13,463 nucleotides of DNA. It comes from Acidimicrobiaceae bacterium. Its GTDB lineage: Bacteria; Actinomycetota; Acidimicrobiia; Acidimicrobiales; Salinilacustritrichaceae. The stretch's first letter is position 1; each line of letters begins with the position of its first letter. This document shows, piece after piece, positions 11,869-13,463 of this stretch. Both the position numbers and the translations under genes were made by a program. Location: NCBI GenBank assembly GCA_003476595.1, contig DMTU01000164.1:2904-16366 (forward strand), given 5' to 3'. The notes under the pieces are model-generated. The model was given only the letters and a program-made list of their open reading frames with translations, was not told the DNA's origin and made no database searches.

Positions 11869-13463
11869 CCGAGATCCTCTCGACCGGCCCAGCCGTCGGC
11901 CTGCGCACCCACTGGTGCGGTGAGCTGCGCGCCAGCGACATCGGCGCCACCGTCTCGCTCTGCGGGTGGGTGGAGAACCGGCGCGAGCACGGCGAGCAGC
12001 TCGCCTTCATCGACCTGCGCGACCGGACCGGCATCACGCAGTGCGTCGTGGCCAAGGCCCACGACCTGCGCAGCGAGTACGTGCTGCGCATCACCGGCAC
12101 CGTGCAGGCCCGGTTCGAGGGCGCCACCAACGACAAGCTCGACACCGGCGAGATCGAGCTGCAGGACTGCACCGTCGAGGTGCTGTCCACCTCCGAGCCG
12201 GCGCCCTTCCCGATCCACGAGCGCACCGAGGTGGACGAGACCATCCGGCTCCGCCACCGCTACCTCGACCTGCGCCGGGCCCGCCTGCAGAAGAACCTCC
12301 AGGTGCGCACCATCGTCAACGCAGCCATCCGGCGGACGTTCATCGACAACGGCTTCGTCGAGGTCGAGACGCCGATGCTCATCGCCTCCACGCCCGAGGG
12401 CGCCCGCGACTTCGTCGTGCCGTCCCGCCTGCACCCGGGCAGCTTCTACGCCCTGCCCCAGTCACCCCAGCTGTACAAGCAGCTCTGCATGGTGGGCGGC
12501 GTCGACCGGTACTTCCAGATCGCGCGCTGCCTCCGCGACGAGGACCTGCGCGCGGACCGCCAGTTCGAGTTCACCCAGCTCGACATGGAGTGCTCCTTCG
12601 TCGGCCAGGAGGAGGTGCTCGACTTCGTCACCCAGTCGGTGCGCGCCGCGGTCGACGACATCACGGGCGAGGACATCGGCGACGTCCCGCGGATGACGTG
12701 GGAGGAGGCCATGGAGCGCTACGGCTCAGACAAGCCCGACACCCGCTTCGGCATGGAGCTGGTGGAGCTGACCGACGTGTTCGCCGACACCGAGGCCAAC
12801 GTCTTCAAGGCCCCGTGCGTCAAGGGCATCCGCCTCGAGGGCGGCGCCGAGCTCACCCGCAAGCAGATCGACGGCCTCGTGGACCGGGCCAAGCTGTGGG
12901 GCGCCAAGGGCCTGGCGTGGATGCGCGTCGTCGCCGGCGAGCGTCAGGCACCCGCCCTCGAAGGCGGCGTGGCCAAGTTCCTGTCGGAGACCGAGTCGGC
13001 GGCCACGATCACCGCCCTCGACGCCGCGCCGGGCGACATGGTGTTCCTGGTCGCCGACGAGCGGCCGGTCGCCCGCCACGTCCTCGGCCTGCTGCGGGTC
13101 GAGCTCGGCAAGCCGCCGATGGACGAGGGGGGCCTCGAGTTCCTGTGGGTCACCGACTTCCCGATGTTCGACGACGAGCTCGGTCCGGACGGCCGCCCCC
13201 AGGCCATGCACCACCCGTTCACGATGCCCAACGCCCAGGACCTCGAGGCCGGGCTCATCGAGTCCGACCCCACCCAGGTCCGGTCGGTGGCCTACGACCT
13301 CGTGTGCAACGGCTGGGAGCTCGGCTCCGGCAGCGTGCGTATCCATCGCAGCGACGTCCAGCAGCGGGTGTTCGACGCGCTCGGCATCGCCCAGGAGGAG
13401 GCCCAGGAGAAGTTCGGCTTCCTGCTCGACGCCTTCTCCTACGGCGCCCCGCCGCATGGCGGC
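11865..13463 (+). CDS. aspS: Aspartyl-tRNA synthetase, 3' end outside the window
   Basis: The first 533 codons are present and the frame is open at the right edge. The N-terminal anticodon-binding OB fold (about 13-110) includes CGWVENRREHGEQLAFIDLR. LRHRYLDLRRARLQKNL leads into the catalytic domain: motif 1 at GFVEVETPMLIASTPEGARD, then FYALPQSPQLYKQLCMVGG, motif 2 at YFQIARCLRDEDLRADRQFE and FTQLDMECSF. The bacterial GAD insertion lies roughly at 275-395, followed by FLWVTDFPMF and MHHPFTMP. The window stops at SYGAPPHGG, just before motif 3, so about 60 residues are missing. His42 replaces the Leu of tRNA-Asp-specific enzymes, suggesting a non-discriminating AspRS. Phe234 replaces the usual Pro of RQPEFTQ, and the OB-fold loop after ITQCVV is about eight residues shorter than in E. 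coli. Confidence 0.97.
   Translation, partial: MTEILSTGPAVGLRTHWCGELRASDIGATVSLCGWVENRREHGEQLAFIDLRDRTGITQCVVAKAHDLRSEYVLRITGTVQARFEGATNDKLDTGEIELQDCTVEVLSTSEPAPFPIHERTEVDETIRLRHRYLDLRRARLQKNLQVRTIVNAAIRRTFIDNGFVEVETPMLIASTPEGARDFVVPSRLHPGSFYALPQSPQLYKQLCMVGGVDRYFQIARCLRDEDLRADRQFEFTQLDMECSFVGQEEVLDFVTQSVRAAVDDITGEDIGDVPRMTWEEAMERYGSDKPDTRFGMELVELTDVFADTEANVFKAPCVKGIRLEGGAELTRKQIDGLVDRAKLWGAKGLAWMRVVAGERQAPALEGGVAKFLSETESAATITALDAAPGDMVFLVADERPVARHVLGLLRVELGKPPMDEGGLEFLWVTDFPMFDDELGPDGRPQAMHHPFTMPNAQDLEAGLIESDPTQVRSVAYDLVCNGWELGSGSVRIHRSDVQQRVFDALGIAQEEAQEKFGFLLDAFSYGAPPHGG

Overview
The window is very GC-rich chromosomal DNA with GTG starts, four-base gene overlaps and TAnnnT -10-like boxes. 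The run yajC-secD-secF-(x)-rel-(x)-hisS-aspS is typical of Actinomycetota. Departures from the mycobacterial and streptomycete version suggest a deeper lineage, perhaps Acidimicrobiia: no ruvCAB before yajC, no apt between secF and rel, and no cyclophilin or metallo-hydrolase gene between rel and hisS. That placement is inference. No mobile element, CRISPR array or phage gene was seen, and no stretch over 300 bases lacks a gene.

Layout. Positions 1-335 hold the end of a small membrane protein resembling DUF5658 proteins. A CAT-anticodon tRNA follows at 361-433. Two forward genes come next: an SCO6745-like protein and a carboxymuconolactone decarboxylase-like protein. They converge, with 7 bases between stops, on a reverse-strand pair: an Lrp/AsnC regulator followed by a TetR regulator. 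The Lrp gene diverges from a half-length LysE-type membrane protein.

From 3737 all genes are forward. YajC, SecD and SecF form the accessory membrane complex that helps the Sec translocon. An RDD membrane protein overlaps the secF stop. A bifunctional (p)ppGpp synthetase/hydrolase, Rel, follows. Then comes an unrecognised 341-residue protein with a winged-helix-like centre and a fourfold ADDL repeat. HisRS and the first 533 codons of AspRS close the window and overlap by four bases. The region therefore couples protein export, the amino-acid starvation alarm and two tRNA synthetases.

The least expected part is 9369-10584. It holds the unrecognised gene, a leader with two mutually exclusive hairpins, a 12-base tandem repeat, an interrupted 22-base palindrome and a perfect 18-base palindrome just ahead of hisS. 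Rel, hisS and lrp each have a TAnnnT box 6-8 bases before the start codon and no clear ribosome binding site, which suggests leaderless transcripts. All functional calls come from reading motifs by eye; no database search was run.
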